DNA from: Algoriphagus chordae
Lineage (GTDB): Bacteria > Bacteroidota > Bacteroidia > Cytophagales > Cyclobacteriaceae
Assembly: GCF_003254055.1 (NCBI RefSeq)
Contig: NZ_QKZT01000009.1
Coordinates: 142,485-206,484, forward strand
Direction: 5' to 3'
DNA: 64,000 nucleotides
In this document: one piece after another, positions 9,429 to 18,705 of the stretch
Layout: each line of letters opens with the position of its first letter
How positions within the stretch are numbered: the stretch's first letter is position 1
Program-made: the position numbers and the translations under genes
The notes under the pieces: model-generated
What the model saw: the letters and a program-made list of their open reading frames with translations, nothing else
What the model was told of the DNA's origin: nothing
The model's database searches: none

Positions 9429-9566
9429 ATGAAAAACCTAAAATTAATTGCACCTCTTGATATTTTTACGAAACAAGTTGATGACATTTTATGCAACGAC
9501 GAAATTGAATTAAACAACAGGAATATTAATTCAGAAGACGATTTAAAAACCCTCCTTTTTAACTAG
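9429..9566 (+). CDS. Small hypothetical protein (45 aa)
   Basis: ATG at 9429 to TAG at 9564-9566, 45 residues beginning MKNLKLIAPLDIFTKQ, acidic in its C-terminal half (DDILCNDEIELNN). It ends 14 bp before the next gene, with which it could form a transcription unit. No family recognised. A neighbouring start-less open stretch at 9301-9408 has similar composition, so the area may instead contain remnants of a larger decayed gene. Confidence 0.35.
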   Translation: MKNLKLIAPLDIFTKQVDDILCNDEIELNNRNINSEDDLKTLLFN

Positions 9567-9580
9567 CAAAAAATCGAAAC

Positions 9581-9907
9581 ATGAAATTCTCAACCATTTA
9601 CCTAGACGAAAATAAAATTGAAATCTCTAACTCATGGCTGGGAAAAGAAGTCATAAAAGTGAATGATGAAATCGTTTCGTCTAAATACTCGGTATTTGGA
9701 ACTGACCATAGTTTCTGGATGATGGACAATGGAATTACATCCAATTGCAAAATCAGTATAGGCTATGGTATCAATGGGATGGTATTTGACTTTTACAAAA
9801 ATGATAAGGCAATCATAGAATCTCCCCGAACTGGATGCGGAGTTATTTTCGCATTTGTTCTAATTATTGGTTTTGTTATCGGATTACTTCTGAAAACCTT
9901 TGGTTAA
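9581..9907 (+). CDS. Hypothetical protein with C-terminal membrane anchor
   Basis: 108 residues. The first ~85 residues form a beta-rich, hydrophilic domain (alternating short strands such as SKYSVFGTDHSFW). The last ~22 residues are a strong membrane helix (VIFAFVLIIGFVIGLLL) ending just before the stop. This predicts a tail-anchored protein with the bulk in the cytoplasm. Family not recognised; function unknown. Another small membrane protein follows 86 bp downstream in the same direction. Confidence 0.6.
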   Translation: MKFSTIYLDENKIEISNSWLGKEVIKVNDEIVSSKYSVFGTDHSFWMMDNGITSNCKISIGYGINGMVFDFYKNDKAIIESPRTGCGVIFAFVLIIGFVIGLLLKTFG

Positions 9908-9993
9908 TAATGAGAATAAACACTGTTAGTGTAGATGTAGTCAAGGTAAGTTTACTTGTATCAGACACAAATAGGTCAAATCTATAAATCAAT

Positions 9994-10158
9994 ATGAATA
10001 AAATAAGAATTTTAGGATTAGTACTTATAGCCATCGGCATTGCAATAAATTTCCTTCCTAGAAATGATGGCAGCGCCTTTCTTATGGGTTGTTTTATTGG
10101 AGGTGGAACGGTGATACTTGTAACTGGCAAAATCCAGAGAATTAAATGGAACCGCTAA
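9994..10158 (+). CDS. Small two-helix membrane protein (54 aa)
   Basis: ATG at 9994, TAA at 10156-10158. The product has a first helix (MNKIRILGLVLIAIGIAIN), a short polar turn (FLPRNDGS), a second helix (MGCFIGGGTVILVTG) and a basic end (KIQRIKWNR). The pattern of two helices with glycine-rich second helix and basic tail fits a family of small hypothetical membrane proteins in Bacteroidota. Function unknown. It is too short for a standard ORF cut-off but has clean coding structure. Confidence 0.65.
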   Translation: MNKIRILGLVLIAIGIAINFLPRNDGSAFLMGCFIGGGTVILVTGKIQRIKWNR

Positions 10159-10184
10159 AAGCAAAAAAGGTCAAAAAACCGATC

Positions 10185-10425
10185 GTGCCTTCGGCACTCT
10201 TAGCCCCTCTAGTCCCAACCAACCCAGCATTGCATTCTGGGTTAGCATTGAACTTGCCGTTGGCAAGAAGCTCATAGTCGGAGCCTCATTATAATAAGTT
10301 TACCAATTATCTCTCTGAAGGAGATTCAGTTAGGACTTCAGAAATGTCAACAGCATTGACAGTAAAAACCCAGAATGAAATTCTGGGTTCTAGGAAGCAA
10401 TAAGCTGTCAGAGTGCCAAAGGCAC
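10185..10425. repeat. String of consecutive small hairpins
   Basis: Within 240 bp there are: GTGCC/GGCAC (10185-10197), AACCCAG/CTGGGTT (10221-10243), CTTGCC/GGCAAG (10253-10267), a weak one near 10312-10324, TGTCAA/TTGACA (10345-10361), AACCCAGAAT/ATTCTGGGTT (10367-10389) and GTGCC/GGCAC (10413-10425). The outer pair and the AACCCAG pair are repeated at both ends, so the element as a whole is also roughly symmetrical. Non-coding; REP-like. Confidence 0.65.
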
Positions 10426-10659
10426 GACCAGTGATTCTTCCAGCCAAGTGAGTGAGGTTACTCATAACGGCCAGAGTTAAATTGGATCCTAAAACATTTG
10501 AGGTTCAACACACAGCCCAATCGCTAAGCAGACTTCGTTGCGCCCTTGCGCCGCCGCGAGAGATAAGAAAAACTTGGGACTAACTCAATTTTCCTTTCCA
10601 AATCCCATCCTCGGCTTACTAATTGCTAGCTTTAAGCTTCAACCACTAAATTTTTATTC

Positions 10660-11451
10660 ATGCAAGAAAATAAATTCAATATCGCCGTCTTAATTGATGG
10701 TGACAATGCACAAGCCAAACTACTCAAAGAAATCCTAGAGGAGGTTTCCAAATACGGAAAAGCAACCATCAGAAGAATATATGGCGACTGGACTACGCCT
10801 CATATGAACAGCTGGAAGGAAATGATTAACCTTCATTCCTTCAGCCCTATACAGAAATTCTCCTATACGACTGGAAAGAACTCGACTGACAGCTCCATGA
10901 TCATCGATGCTATGGATATACTCCATAGCGGTTCTGTGGATGGTTTTTGTATCGTTTCCTCTGACTCTGACTACACAGGTTTGGCAAAAAGGATCCGTGA
11001 GGAAGGCCTATTTGTGATGGGAATAGGTCGTAGGATTACCCCAAAAGCTTTTGTGCAATCCTGTGAGATTTTTACCTACGCAGAGAACCTTTCTCCTCAT
11101 GCCAAAGAAGAAAACAACAAATCAGAGGCAAAGAAAACTGACAAAAGTAAAGTCAGCACGACCCGTAAAAATGTAGTAATCGAAGAAGAAATCAAAAAGG
11201 AGATCCCCGCCAAAGAAAATCAAGAGCTAGATCTTAAAATCATTGATAAGGCATTTGAGATTTCCTCAGATGAAGATGAAGAAATTCACATCGCCAAAAT
11301 CGGTGCTTCACTACGAAAGATAGACCCAAGTTTTGACCCTAGGTCTTATGGCTTCAGAAACCTGACAGAGCTTTTTAGAAGTTTGAAAAAATATCAGGTG
11401 ATGAAAAACGAAGTCAATGGATTGAATTATCCGTTGGTGAAGTTGAAATGA
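10660..11451 (+). CDS. NYN (LabA/PIN-like) nuclease-domain protein with LOTUS domain
   Basis: 263 residues, cytoplasmic. The N-terminal NYN domain (about 6-145) shows the acidic metal-binding residues of PIN-like nucleases: D13 and D15 in LIDGDNA, D76 in NSTDSS, and D101/D103 in SSDSDY. A lysine/glutamate-rich linker (about 146-190) joins it to a C-terminal OST-HTH/LOTUS-type domain (about 190-263; KIGASLRKIDPSFDPRSYGF). The architecture is that of bacterial LabA-like proteins, probably RNA-directed: LOTUS binds RNA and NYN cleaves or processes it. The RNA target is unknown. Monocistronic. Confidence 0.85.
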   Translation: MQENKFNIAVLIDGDNAQAKLLKEILEEVSKYGKATIRRIYGDWTTPHMNSWKEMINLHSFSPIQKFSYTTGKNSTDSSMIIDAMDILHSGSVDGFCIVSSDSDYTGLAKRIREEGLFVMGIGRRITPKAFVQSCEIFTYAENLSPHAKEENNKSEAKKTDKSKVSTTRKNVVIEEEIKKEIPAKENQELDLKIIDKAFEISSDEDEEIHIAKIGASLRKIDPSFDPRSYGFRNLTELFRSLKKYQVMKNEVNGLNYPLVKLK

Positions 11452-11459
11452 CGGTGATG

Positions 11460-11612
11460 GATGACCGGTGTCGGTTGTCACCTCCTTGCTAGTGTTTAGC
11501 ATTTTCTATATTGCTTTTACTTCTTTCTCAGTCAAAAAATTCAAGCCAATAAGACTTGGCTAAATGTTATGCTGGTGGCAACATCGGTCACCTGACACCT
11601 GACACCTGACAA
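11460..11612. repeat. Spacer with GGTGTCAGG-type repeats
   Basis: The left edge (GGTGTCGGTTGTCACC near 11468) is a degenerate inverted partner of the right edge (ACCTGACAC repeated two and a half times, 11589-11611). Non-coding spacer between the NYN gene and the epimerase gene. Confidence 0.4.
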
Positions 11613-11624
11613 AATCTAAAAACC

Positions 11625-12305
11625 ATGACACTAAAAATAATCATCACAGGAACAACAGGAATGGTAGGTGAAGGCGTAATGCAGCGCTGTCTGGACAATC
11701 CAAAGGTTGAAAAAGTGCTAGCGATTAGTCGAAAGCCGAATGGGCATCAGCATCCCAAACTGGAAGAGCTTATTCATTCCGATTTCATGGATCTTGACAG
11801 TATAGAAAGCCAACTGACAGGCTATGATGCCTGTTATTTCTGTGCGGGGATTTCATCCATGGGCATTAGTAAAGAAGATTATGAAAAGATCACTTATGAT
11901 TTGACGCTGAGTTTTGCTGCTACTCTGGCGAAGCTTAATCCTCAAATGACCTTCACCTATGTGTCCGGACAAGGCACAGATGGTACTGAGCAAGGAAAAT
12001 CTCATTGGGCTAGAACTAAAGGAAAAACGGAGAATGATCTTCGCAAACTTCCATTCAAGGCTGTTTATGCCTACCGACCAGGAATGATGAAACCATTACC
12101 GGGAGCAATTCATGTGATCTCTTACTACAAGTATTTTGCATGGCTCTACCCTATTGGCAGAGCTCTATATTCGAATGCATTCAATACCTTGGCCGAAGTT
12201 GGAGATTCAATGTTATTTGTCAGTACAAATGAGTATGACAAATTTATATTGAACGGAAAGGAAATCACTGCTACTGCGGAAAAACTAGTAACATCAAGCA
12301 AGTAG
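11625..12305 (+). CDS. NAD(P)-binding atypical SDR / epimerase-like protein
   Basis: 226 residues, no signal. The N-terminal Rossmann motif is ITGTTGMVGEGV (about 6-17), a variant of GxxGxxG, and the later YVSGQGTDG block (about 109-117) and YAYRPGMM segment are typical of the NmrA/epimerase-like atypical SDRs of about 220 residues. The YxxxK active-site motif is not obvious, so it may be a non-catalytic or redox-sensing NAD(P)-binding protein. It starts directly after a repeat spacer and is monocistronic. Confidence 0.75.
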   Translation: MTLKIIITGTTGMVGEGVMQRCLDNPKVEKVLAISRKPNGHQHPKLEELIHSDFMDLDSIESQLTGYDACYFCAGISSMGISKEDYEKITYDLTLSFAATLAKLNPQMTFTYVSGQGTDGTEQGKSHWARTKGKTENDLRKLPFKAVYAYRPGMMKPLPGAIHVISYYKYFAWLYPIGRALYSNAFNTLAEVGDSMLFVSTNEYDKFILNGKEITATAEKLVTSSK

Positions 12306-12549
12306 TCTTAGTAAATTATTGTTATGTGACTTTACGTAATTCTGCCACTGGCCGAATTGTACAATGTTGGAAGCTCAAAATTTCCTACCGTGGACTATGG
12401 ACTATTAACTATTGACAATTATCCGCTTTTCAACAGCTTCATTTAAGCTAGTGTCAAAGCAGCGGATAATCACTTAATTATAATTCTTAGTCCAAATTTT
12501 TTCCATTTCTGGTATAGGTTGACTATTTTTTGTAATCCTCCCTACCTCT

Positions 12550-14064
12550 ATGAAAAAATTACTACTTCTTCCCTTCCTGATTGTTAGTCTAGTTGCATTT
12601 TCTCAATCGCCTTCCAAATCGGCACTTGAAAAACTTACGGAGGATAATTGGCAGCATGGACTGGATCTACTTCAAGAAATAGTCAGCATGCCCAATGATG
12701 CCGCTTACCCAGAGCAGATGGCTACTAATATTGCTTGGTGCGAAAAGGTATTCGCTGAAAGAGGCTGGGCTTCTGAAAAACTGGAAACGAAAGGAATTCC
12801 CTTACTTCTTGTTAGTAAAAATCAACCTGGAGCTTCAAAAACAGCCCTTTTTTATTTCCACATGGATGGTCAAGCAGTAGATCCAAGTAAATGGAATCAA
12901 CCAGATCCTTATGCGCCTGTACTCAAAGCACAAAATGCTTCCGGTGATTGGGAAATCCTTCCGATAGCAAATCTAAAGTCTGGATATGAGGAAGATTGGA
13001 GGCTTTTTGGACGATCTACTTCGGATGACAAAGGTCCAATTGCAATGTTTCTTACTGGATGGGATGCACTTTTGAAAGCTGGTAATTCACCTAATTATAA
13101 CATCAAAATCATCTTGGACTTCGAGGAAGAGCAAGGCTCGCCTAATTTGCCAAGTGCAGTATTGAATTATAAAGCGAAACTACAGGCAGATCTCATGCTA
13201 ATCATGGATGGACCGCGCCACACCAGCAATGAACCTACCTTGAGCTATGGTGCTCGTGGAATATCAGAAATGACACTCACCACTTACGGCCCAAAACTTC
13301 CGCAGCATAGTGGGCATTATGGCAATTATGCGCCAAACCCTGCTTTCCTTTTAGCACAGCTCCTAGCCAGTATGAAAGATGAGAATGGTAGAGTGACAAT
13401 CCCGGGTTATTACGACGGGATCACCTTGACAGATGCCGAAAAATCAATTTTACAGCAAGTTCCTGATGATGAAAAAGCGATTCAGAGAAAATTGGGAATC
13501 GGCAGAACTGACGATGTAGGACAGAGCTATCAAGAAAGCATTCAGTATCCCTCGCTGAATATCAGAGGGATGGAGTCCGCCTGGGTGGGAAAAGAAGCCC
13601 GAACTATTGTGCCTGCCACTGCACTCGCAAAAATAGATATTAGACTTGTGCCGGAGTCCGACCCCGAGCGACTTTTTGACCTGATAAAAAAACACATCCA
13701 TGAGCAGGGATTCCATATCATTGATCAAGAGCCAAGCGATGAAGAGCGGCTAAAGTATCCTAAAATCGTCAAAATGAATTATTCCATTTCTTATCAAGCC
13801 TTCCGAACGCCGATGGACTCTGAGGTTGGAGCTTGGTTGAGATTGGCTATGAATAGAGCCTTTGGCAGGGATCCTGTGCAAATCCGGATCTCAGGCGGAT
13901 CCATTCCGATTTCCCCTTTTGTAGATGCCTTGGGTATTCCAGCAGTAACTATCCCGACCGTCAACGCTGATAACAATCAGCACAGTCCAAATGAAAATAT
14001 CAGGCTAGGAAATTATAAGGAAGGTATTACAACTGTAATGGCAATTCTGACCGAGCAACTTTAA
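12550..14064 (+). CDS. Secreted M20-family metallopeptidase
   Basis: 504 residues with a Sec signal peptide (MKKLLLLPFLIVSLVAFSQ). M20 metal-binding positions can be seen: H104 and D106 in FHMDGQ, the bridging acid in STSDDKGP (about 157-163), the catalytic glutamate pair in DFEEEQGS (about 190-197), D in IMDGPR, and the last histidine in NNQHSPNE near residue 475. The insertion between lobes is the M20 dimerisation domain. Expected to be a periplasmic di- or carboxypeptidase. Stands alone. Confidence 0.85.
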   Translation: MKKLLLLPFLIVSLVAFSQSPSKSALEKLTEDNWQHGLDLLQEIVSMPNDAAYPEQMATNIAWCEKVFAERGWASEKLETKGIPLLLVSKNQPGASKTALFYFHMDGQAVDPSKWNQPDPYAPVLKAQNASGDWEILPIANLKSGYEEDWRLFGRSTSDDKGPIAMFLTGWDALLKAGNSPNYNIKIILDFEEEQGSPNLPSAVLNYKAKLQADLMLIMDGPRHTSNEPTLSYGARGISEMTLTTYGPKLPQHSGHYGNYAPNPAFLLAQLLASMKDENGRVTIPGYYDGITLTDAEKSILQQVPDDEKAIQRKLGIGRTDDVGQSYQESIQYPSLNIRGMESAWVGKEARTIVPATALAKIDIRLVPESDPERLFDLIKKHIHEQGFHIIDQEPSDEERLKYPKIVKMNYSISYQAFRTPMDSEVGAWLRLAMNRAFGRDPVQIRISGGSIPISPFVDALGIPAVTIPTVNADNNQHSPNENIRLGNYKEGITTVMAILTEQL

Positions 14065-14166
14065 AAATGTGCTAGTAAAATTTTTATACATAAAAATTGA
14101 TTTTCATAAAATAATCAGTGTAAATTTTACCGTCAGACAATCATTTAACGGCTAAAATTTTTCAAA

Positions 14167-15333
14167 ATGAAAATCAAACATCAATTCTTAGTACTGCTAA
14201 TTTCTTTGACTTCTGGATGGCAAGCCTTCGCCCAAAGTAATGACAAAACATCTTCTGAAGACAATGTGAACTTGATCATTTCATCTTCAAAACCCTACTC
14301 CCTATATCAGGAGAACTCAAGTTTAAACGAGTCCCTTTTGTCTTTCCAAAAAACAGACACTGTACCTGCTAGCCAATCCGTAGGAGAAATCCTACCTGGA
14401 GCTTACATTGAAAAAATGGATAAATACCAGATTGCCAAGTTGAGTTTTATCAATGACAACGAGCGGTTTTCCTTGGATCAGGGGAATCAAGATCTTCAAA
14501 TCTACCCAAATGGCGAAGCGAAAATTCATTTAAATTTGAACTACCGTTTTATTTCTGTAGGAATCAATTATCTACCCAAGTTTATCTCCAGTAACGATGA
14601 TGATGACCTAAAAGGCAAAACAAAAGCCTTTGGATTAAGTACTGCTTTCAATTTTCAGAACTGGTTTCAGATGGTATCCTATAATCAAACTAGGGGCTAT
14701 TACTTAGAAAACACGCATGATTTTGAGAATGATTGGAAGAAAGGAGACCCTTATATTCAGTTCCCCGATTTATTATATAGAAATTTCCAAGGCACAACTG
14801 GCTATAGTTTCAACTCTAATTTCTCTACCAAATCTCTATTGACAGGAACAGAGAGGCAGCTTAAAAGTGCTGGGAGTTTTATCCCTACGCTGATGTATCG
14901 CTATTATTTGGTAGACAATAGGGAAACGCTTACGCAATTCAACTCCACCCAAAAATCAAATAATTTTCAAGTGATCGCATCTGCAGGTTATTACTACAAT
15001 TTAATCATCAAGCAGAATTTTTATATTTCAGGAGGGGCTTCGGCAGGCTATGGGATTTTAGCTTCAAAAGTAACCACCCGCACAATTAATGAACAGGTGA
15101 AAAGCAAGCAAACCGAGGGTGTCTTTCACTATGACTTGAGGGCGGCCGCTGGATATAATGGAGAGCGATTCTTCTCTGGCTTCGTTTTTACTACCGAAAG
15201 GAATACCTACAGGCAAGCAAACACTACTGTAATCAACGAAAACTGGCGAGTGTTTGCGGAAGTTTTTGTAGGATATAGATTCCATGCGCCTAAGTTTTTA
15301 GAAAATATGGTGGATAAACTACCGATACAATAA
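14167..15333 (+). CDS. DUF4421-like outer-membrane/periplasmic protein
   Basis: 388 residues with a signal peptide (to about residue 23, ending QAFAQ). The body has alternating aromatic beta-strands (KIHLNLNYRFISVGINYLP, RGYYLENT, GYRFHAP near the end) as expected for an outer-membrane-associated beta-barrel, and resembles Bacteroidota DUF4421 proteins. Function unknown. The stop is 11 bp from the convergent stop of the DUF4221 lipoprotein, with no room for a separate terminator. Confidence 0.6.
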   Translation: MKIKHQFLVLLISLTSGWQAFAQSNDKTSSEDNVNLIISSSKPYSLYQENSSLNESLLSFQKTDTVPASQSVGEILPGAYIEKMDKYQIAKLSFINDNERFSLDQGNQDLQIYPNGEAKIHLNLNYRFISVGINYLPKFISSNDDDDLKGKTKAFGLSTAFNFQNWFQMVSYNQTRGYYLENTHDFENDWKKGDPYIQFPDLLYRNFQGTTGYSFNSNFSTKSLLTGTERQLKSAGSFIPTLMYRYYLVDNRETLTQFNSTQKSNNFQVIASAGYYYNLIIKQNFYISGGASAGYGILASKVTTRTINEQVKSKQTEGVFHYDLRAAAGYNGERFFSGFVFTTERNTYRQANTTVINENWRVFAEVFVGYRFHAPKFLENMVDKLPIQ

Positions 15334-15344
15334 CAGGTCTATTC

Positions 15345-16508
15345 TCAGTTAACTTCCTTCAGCTTAAACACTTCAAAGCTCATCAGATCTTCTTCGTTTG
15401 CAGGATTATCTGGATGAGAGATTGAGATAAAAAGTCCATCCTTGCTCACAAAGGAATTTGCAGGGAAGTAGGTATTATCTGGCATCAGCGTTTCCCCCAA
15501 CACATTTAAGTCTTTATCTAAAATCATCACTGAGAACTTTCGTGGAAATCTTCTCAGTTGATCGATTTCTTCTTCATTTTGGACTTCTACTTTGGGGAAA
15601 ACAAAGCGGTAAAAAACTCCTCGGTATTTATCATACAAAATGCGCTCGTAGCGATCTGAGGCAAGCACATATTTCATGGTTTTAAATCGGCCGGTGGCAT
15701 CATGAAAACTAGGAAAATGCTGATCCACGTACTGACTTTTTGCATTTACCGTCTTTATACTATTCCCTTCCAAATCGGTCACATACAAGTTATGATCAGC
15801 AACTAGGGAATAAACCAATTTTTCTCCATCAGTCGCCATACTAAAATCCAAGAGTTTTGGCCCAGATTCATTATATCCTTTTGGCCAGGTAATAGGCAAG
15901 AGTTCTACTTCTGAACGCTTCAAATCAATCGTATAGCTTAGTTTTTTGGAGGCAAGTGTGTCATCTGAGATTTCTCTTAAGTCTGCTTCGAATTTGGTGT
16001 TTACCAGCAACTTATTTCCACTTACAATAGGCGTGTAATTGTAGTGGGCGTTATGTACAAATGCACCCGTATATAACAGTGGTGGTTTGTAGGAATAATT
16101 TACTTTGATTTTTGCGCTTGTGTCCGTCAGATGAAGATTGCGCATGGGATACCCAAACAGGAAAATACTGTCCATAGTCTGCACATGGATTCCCGAAATA
16201 TATTCGACTCCCTCTGGCCCTTCCAGATCAAAAACCATCCGCTTCTCCATTTTCCTGGATTCAAGATTATACAGCTGAATCTCGTTGTTGGTTTGATTTA
16301 CATTGAATAACCAGCTGCCATTTTCGTCCTGATAAGGCACTAAACCAGCGCTTACATTTGAAGTCTGACTATCGATTGGCAGGGAAATCAACTGCCCATC
16401 AGACACCAATTCCTGTGGTGTAGTAATACTTTCCGATTCTGAGCCACAGCTTTGCAAAAAGCCCAGACTTCCAAAAAGCAGGAATAAAAAGACATTATTG
16501 TTTCTCAT
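15345..16508 (-). CDS. DUF4221 family lipoprotein (first copy)
   Basis: 387 residues with a lipoprotein signal (MRNNNVFLFLLFGSLGFLQSC, lipid-modified cysteine at about 21). The mature part is beta-rich (EYISGIHVQTMDSIFLFGYP and later repeats), consistent with a propeller-like fold and with DUF4221, a family largely restricted to Bacteroidota. It is 4 bp downstream of a same-strand paralogue, so the two are co-transcribed. Function unknown. Confidence 0.72.
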   Translation of the reverse strand: MRNNNVFLFLLFGSLGFLQSCGSESESITTPQELVSDGQLISLPIDSQTSNVSAGLVPYQDENGSWLFNVNQTNNEIQLYNLESRKMEKRMVFDLEGPEGVEYISGIHVQTMDSIFLFGYPMRNLHLTDTSAKIKVNYSYKPPLLYTGAFVHNAHYNYTPIVSGNKLLVNTKFEADLREISDDTLASKKLSYTIDLKRSEVELLPITWPKGYNESGPKLLDFSMATDGEKLVYSLVADHNLYVTDLEGNSIKTVNAKSQYVDQHFPSFHDATGRFKTMKYVLASDRYERILYDKYRGVFYRFVFPKVEVQNEEEIDQLRRFPRKFSVMILDKDLNVLGETLMPDNTYFPANSFVSKDGLFISISHPDNPANEEDLMSFEVFKLKEVN

Positions 16509-16512
16509 GCAC

Positions 16513-17667
16513 TTAATTTAAAAGTTTCAGTTTATAATAAATCACAAAGTCTTCTTCCACACCAAAATAATCCTGATTCTTTAGCGCCAATATCTCTTCC
16601 TCTTCAGTTAATATTGTAGTAAATACTAAACCCGATGGCACAGGTATTTCATTCTGGATTAAGTGAAACTCACTATCGAAAACTGCAACAAAATACTTGC
16701 TAAGCTTTTCTAATTCTCTTTGGCCATCTGGTTCATCGCGGTCGATTTCCCGAGTCAACTCTTCCGAAATTCCCTTGGTATAAATCACGAATGTTTTATC
16801 GTTTGATTTATAGATTTCCCGAATTGTACCCGGAAAATTATTTTTGGTTATTGAATTATACACCTCTTCTTGTTCGAAGAGAACACCTATAGGTTTGACC
16901 ACATCATGCACCTCCAGACTCACTTCTTTATCAAAAACAACTTCTCCTCCCTCTTCTCTATAAACCCAGAATTTCATTTCGTTTCTAAAATACAAAAGCC
17001 ATTCTTTTCCAGATTGAATTACAGTTGGATACATCCATAAGTATAAATTACCATCGCTGTACATAGAATTGGGAGGGAATGGCATAGTCTCTCGACTGAC
17101 ATTAGTAAGAGTATCGAATACTTGTAGAATTGGCTGACCATAAATCCCTTCGAATATACTTGTCAATGATTCGTCTGTAACGATCTCAGGACGTTCAGGA
17201 CGGATAAATGCAATCTCATCTCCCAACGGGTAAATTGCGTCACCAGACAATACGCTTACATAGAAGTAATCATACGGCAACTTATACTGCCAAATTCTAT
17301 TTCCATTAAAGTCGTATCTAAAAAAGCCCTGATTCGCTAGTTGAAATTCTATCTTCTCATCTCTCAATCCAATTGGGTTTAACCATCCATTCAATGCGTA
17401 AGGTCCATCAGTAGGAAAGTCGAGAGTTGATTTTGTCAGCCCATTTCTATCTAAGATCATGAATTCCATATCGCGATTTCCTCTGGCCAAATAACTTTGA
17501 CTAGCTGAATCGAAATCTATCATCCACAAATCTCCCAAGTAATCAATCCTGATAGAATCGATAATCTCAAGATGAAAATCAGCAGGCTCGCTTAGACTAT
17601 CGGTACTTTTTTGACTACAAGAAATATTAACTAGAACTATTGCAAAAGAGAGTATAAGTCTTTTCAT
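16513..17667 (-). CDS. DUF4221-like lipoprotein (second copy)
   Basis: 384 residues, lipoprotein-type start (cysteine at about 17 in VLVNISC, a weak lipobox). Length, start pattern and motifs such as DRNGLTKSTLDFPTDGPY and PPNSMYSDGNLYL parallel the downstream neighbour, so this looks like a diverged tandem duplicate. The two genes are 4 bp apart. Probably surface or periplasmic; role unknown. Confidence 0.65.
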   Translation of the reverse strand: MKRLILSFAIVLVNISCSQKSTDSLSEPADFHLEIIDSIRIDYLGDLWMIDFDSASQSYLARGNRDMEFMILDRNGLTKSTLDFPTDGPYALNGWLNPIGLRDEKIEFQLANQGFFRYDFNGNRIWQYKLPYDYFYVSVLSGDAIYPLGDEIAFIRPERPEIVTDESLTSIFEGIYGQPILQVFDTLTNVSRETMPFPPNSMYSDGNLYLWMYPTVIQSGKEWLLYFRNEMKFWVYREEGGEVVFDKEVSLEVHDVVKPIGVLFEQEEVYNSITKNNFPGTIREIYKSNDKTFVIYTKGISEELTREIDRDEPDGQRELEKLSKYFVAVFDSEFHLIQNEIPVPSGLVFTTILTEEEEILALKNQDYFGVEEDFVIYYKLKLLN

Positions 17668-17717
17668 CCCTAAAGATAAATAGCTGAAACTAACCCTCTA
17701 AGTTAAATTACCTTAAC

Positions 17718-18599
17718 TCAGGCTTTCGAAATAATATTGAACACAAAGGCTCTATACTTGAGCAAAGCCACGAATATCGCTCCGCCAAATGCATTACCCA
17801 TCAGAGCCGTACTTTGGAATGAAACATAATCCCAAAGAGAAATATTCGGTGAGCTCAGCATCCCCGAGAACACCTCCACACTACCGATAATACTGTGATG
17901 CAATCCTGTAAATGACATCACTGCGGTGATCATAAATATCATTACGATTCTACTAATGGTATCTCGCGATGAAGCTAGCAACCAAGAAAGCAAGCCCATC
18001 AGCCATCCTGCCACAATAGCACTTACGAAGATCACAGGGGTCGTAGAATGAAGTACATGCTCGGCAATCGTCACCACTACTTCTTTGGTGAAAATCCCCA
18101 GATGTGGACCTAGCCAAAGCAAAATCCCAGAGATCATGTAACCGCCTACTAAATTTCCAGCGATCACTATTCCCCATAGCTTCAGCATGCTCCCAATAGT
18201 TCTTTTATTGTTCAGAACAGGAAGTGTCAACAAGGCAGTTTGTTCCGTGAACAAGATACTTTGTCCCAAAACCACCAAGATAAAACCCAGTGGATATACC
18301 AATGCGACAAGCCGGATAAGGGAGCTATCTTCTACTTTCCCAATCAAAAAAAAGTAAAGAGTACAAATCATCAAATAACTAAAGCCAATCTCTAGACCGG
18401 CCGTCAGCGAACTGGTAAAAATACTATGGGGGCTTTTGTCATAGGTTTCTTGTGCATCATTGATCTGATCACGAAGAATTTCACCATGTGTTTTAGCGCT
18501 GTCTATTCCCTTTGCACTAGGCTTTTTGAGCTCCTTATCAATATCCCGCTGCTTATCTGCCTCGAGCTGTTCCTCAGTTTTCTCCTTTTTCCAAGCCAT
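17718..18599 (-). CDS. Formate/nitrite transporter (FocA/NirC) family protein
   Basis: 293 residues. A charged, cytoplasmic N-terminus of about 60 residues precedes six hydrophobic segments between about 65 and 285 (for example SYLMICTLYFFLIG, LVALVYPLGFILVVLGQSI and NLVGGYMISGILLWLG). The FNT signatures LGQSILFTEQT and GNLVGGY are present. Such pentameric channels pass formate, nitrite or hydrosulfide. The charged extension is common in Bacteroidota members. It is upstream of the DUF4221 pair on the same strand with a 50-bp gap. Confidence 0.88.
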   Translation of the reverse strand: MAWKKEKTEEQLEADKQRDIDKELKKPSAKGIDSAKTHGEILRDQINDAQETYDKSPHSIFTSSLTAGLEIGFSYLMICTLYFFLIGKVEDSSLIRLVALVYPLGFILVVLGQSILFTEQTALLTLPVLNNKRTIGSMLKLWGIVIAGNLVGGYMISGILLWLGPHLGIFTKEVVVTIAEHVLHSTTPVIFVSAIVAGWLMGLLSWLLASSRDTISRIVMIFMITAVMSFTGLHHSIIGSVEVFSGMLSSPNISLWDYVSFQSTALMGNAFGGAIFVALLKYRAFVFNIISKA

Positions 18600-18705
18600 T
18601 CATTCGCTGATTTTAACTTTAACTAGCCAGCAAGTTAGTTTAATCAGGATGGTTTTTGAGTAAAAAGTATGAACTATGATAAAAGGAATTACAAACCATA
18701 AAAAA

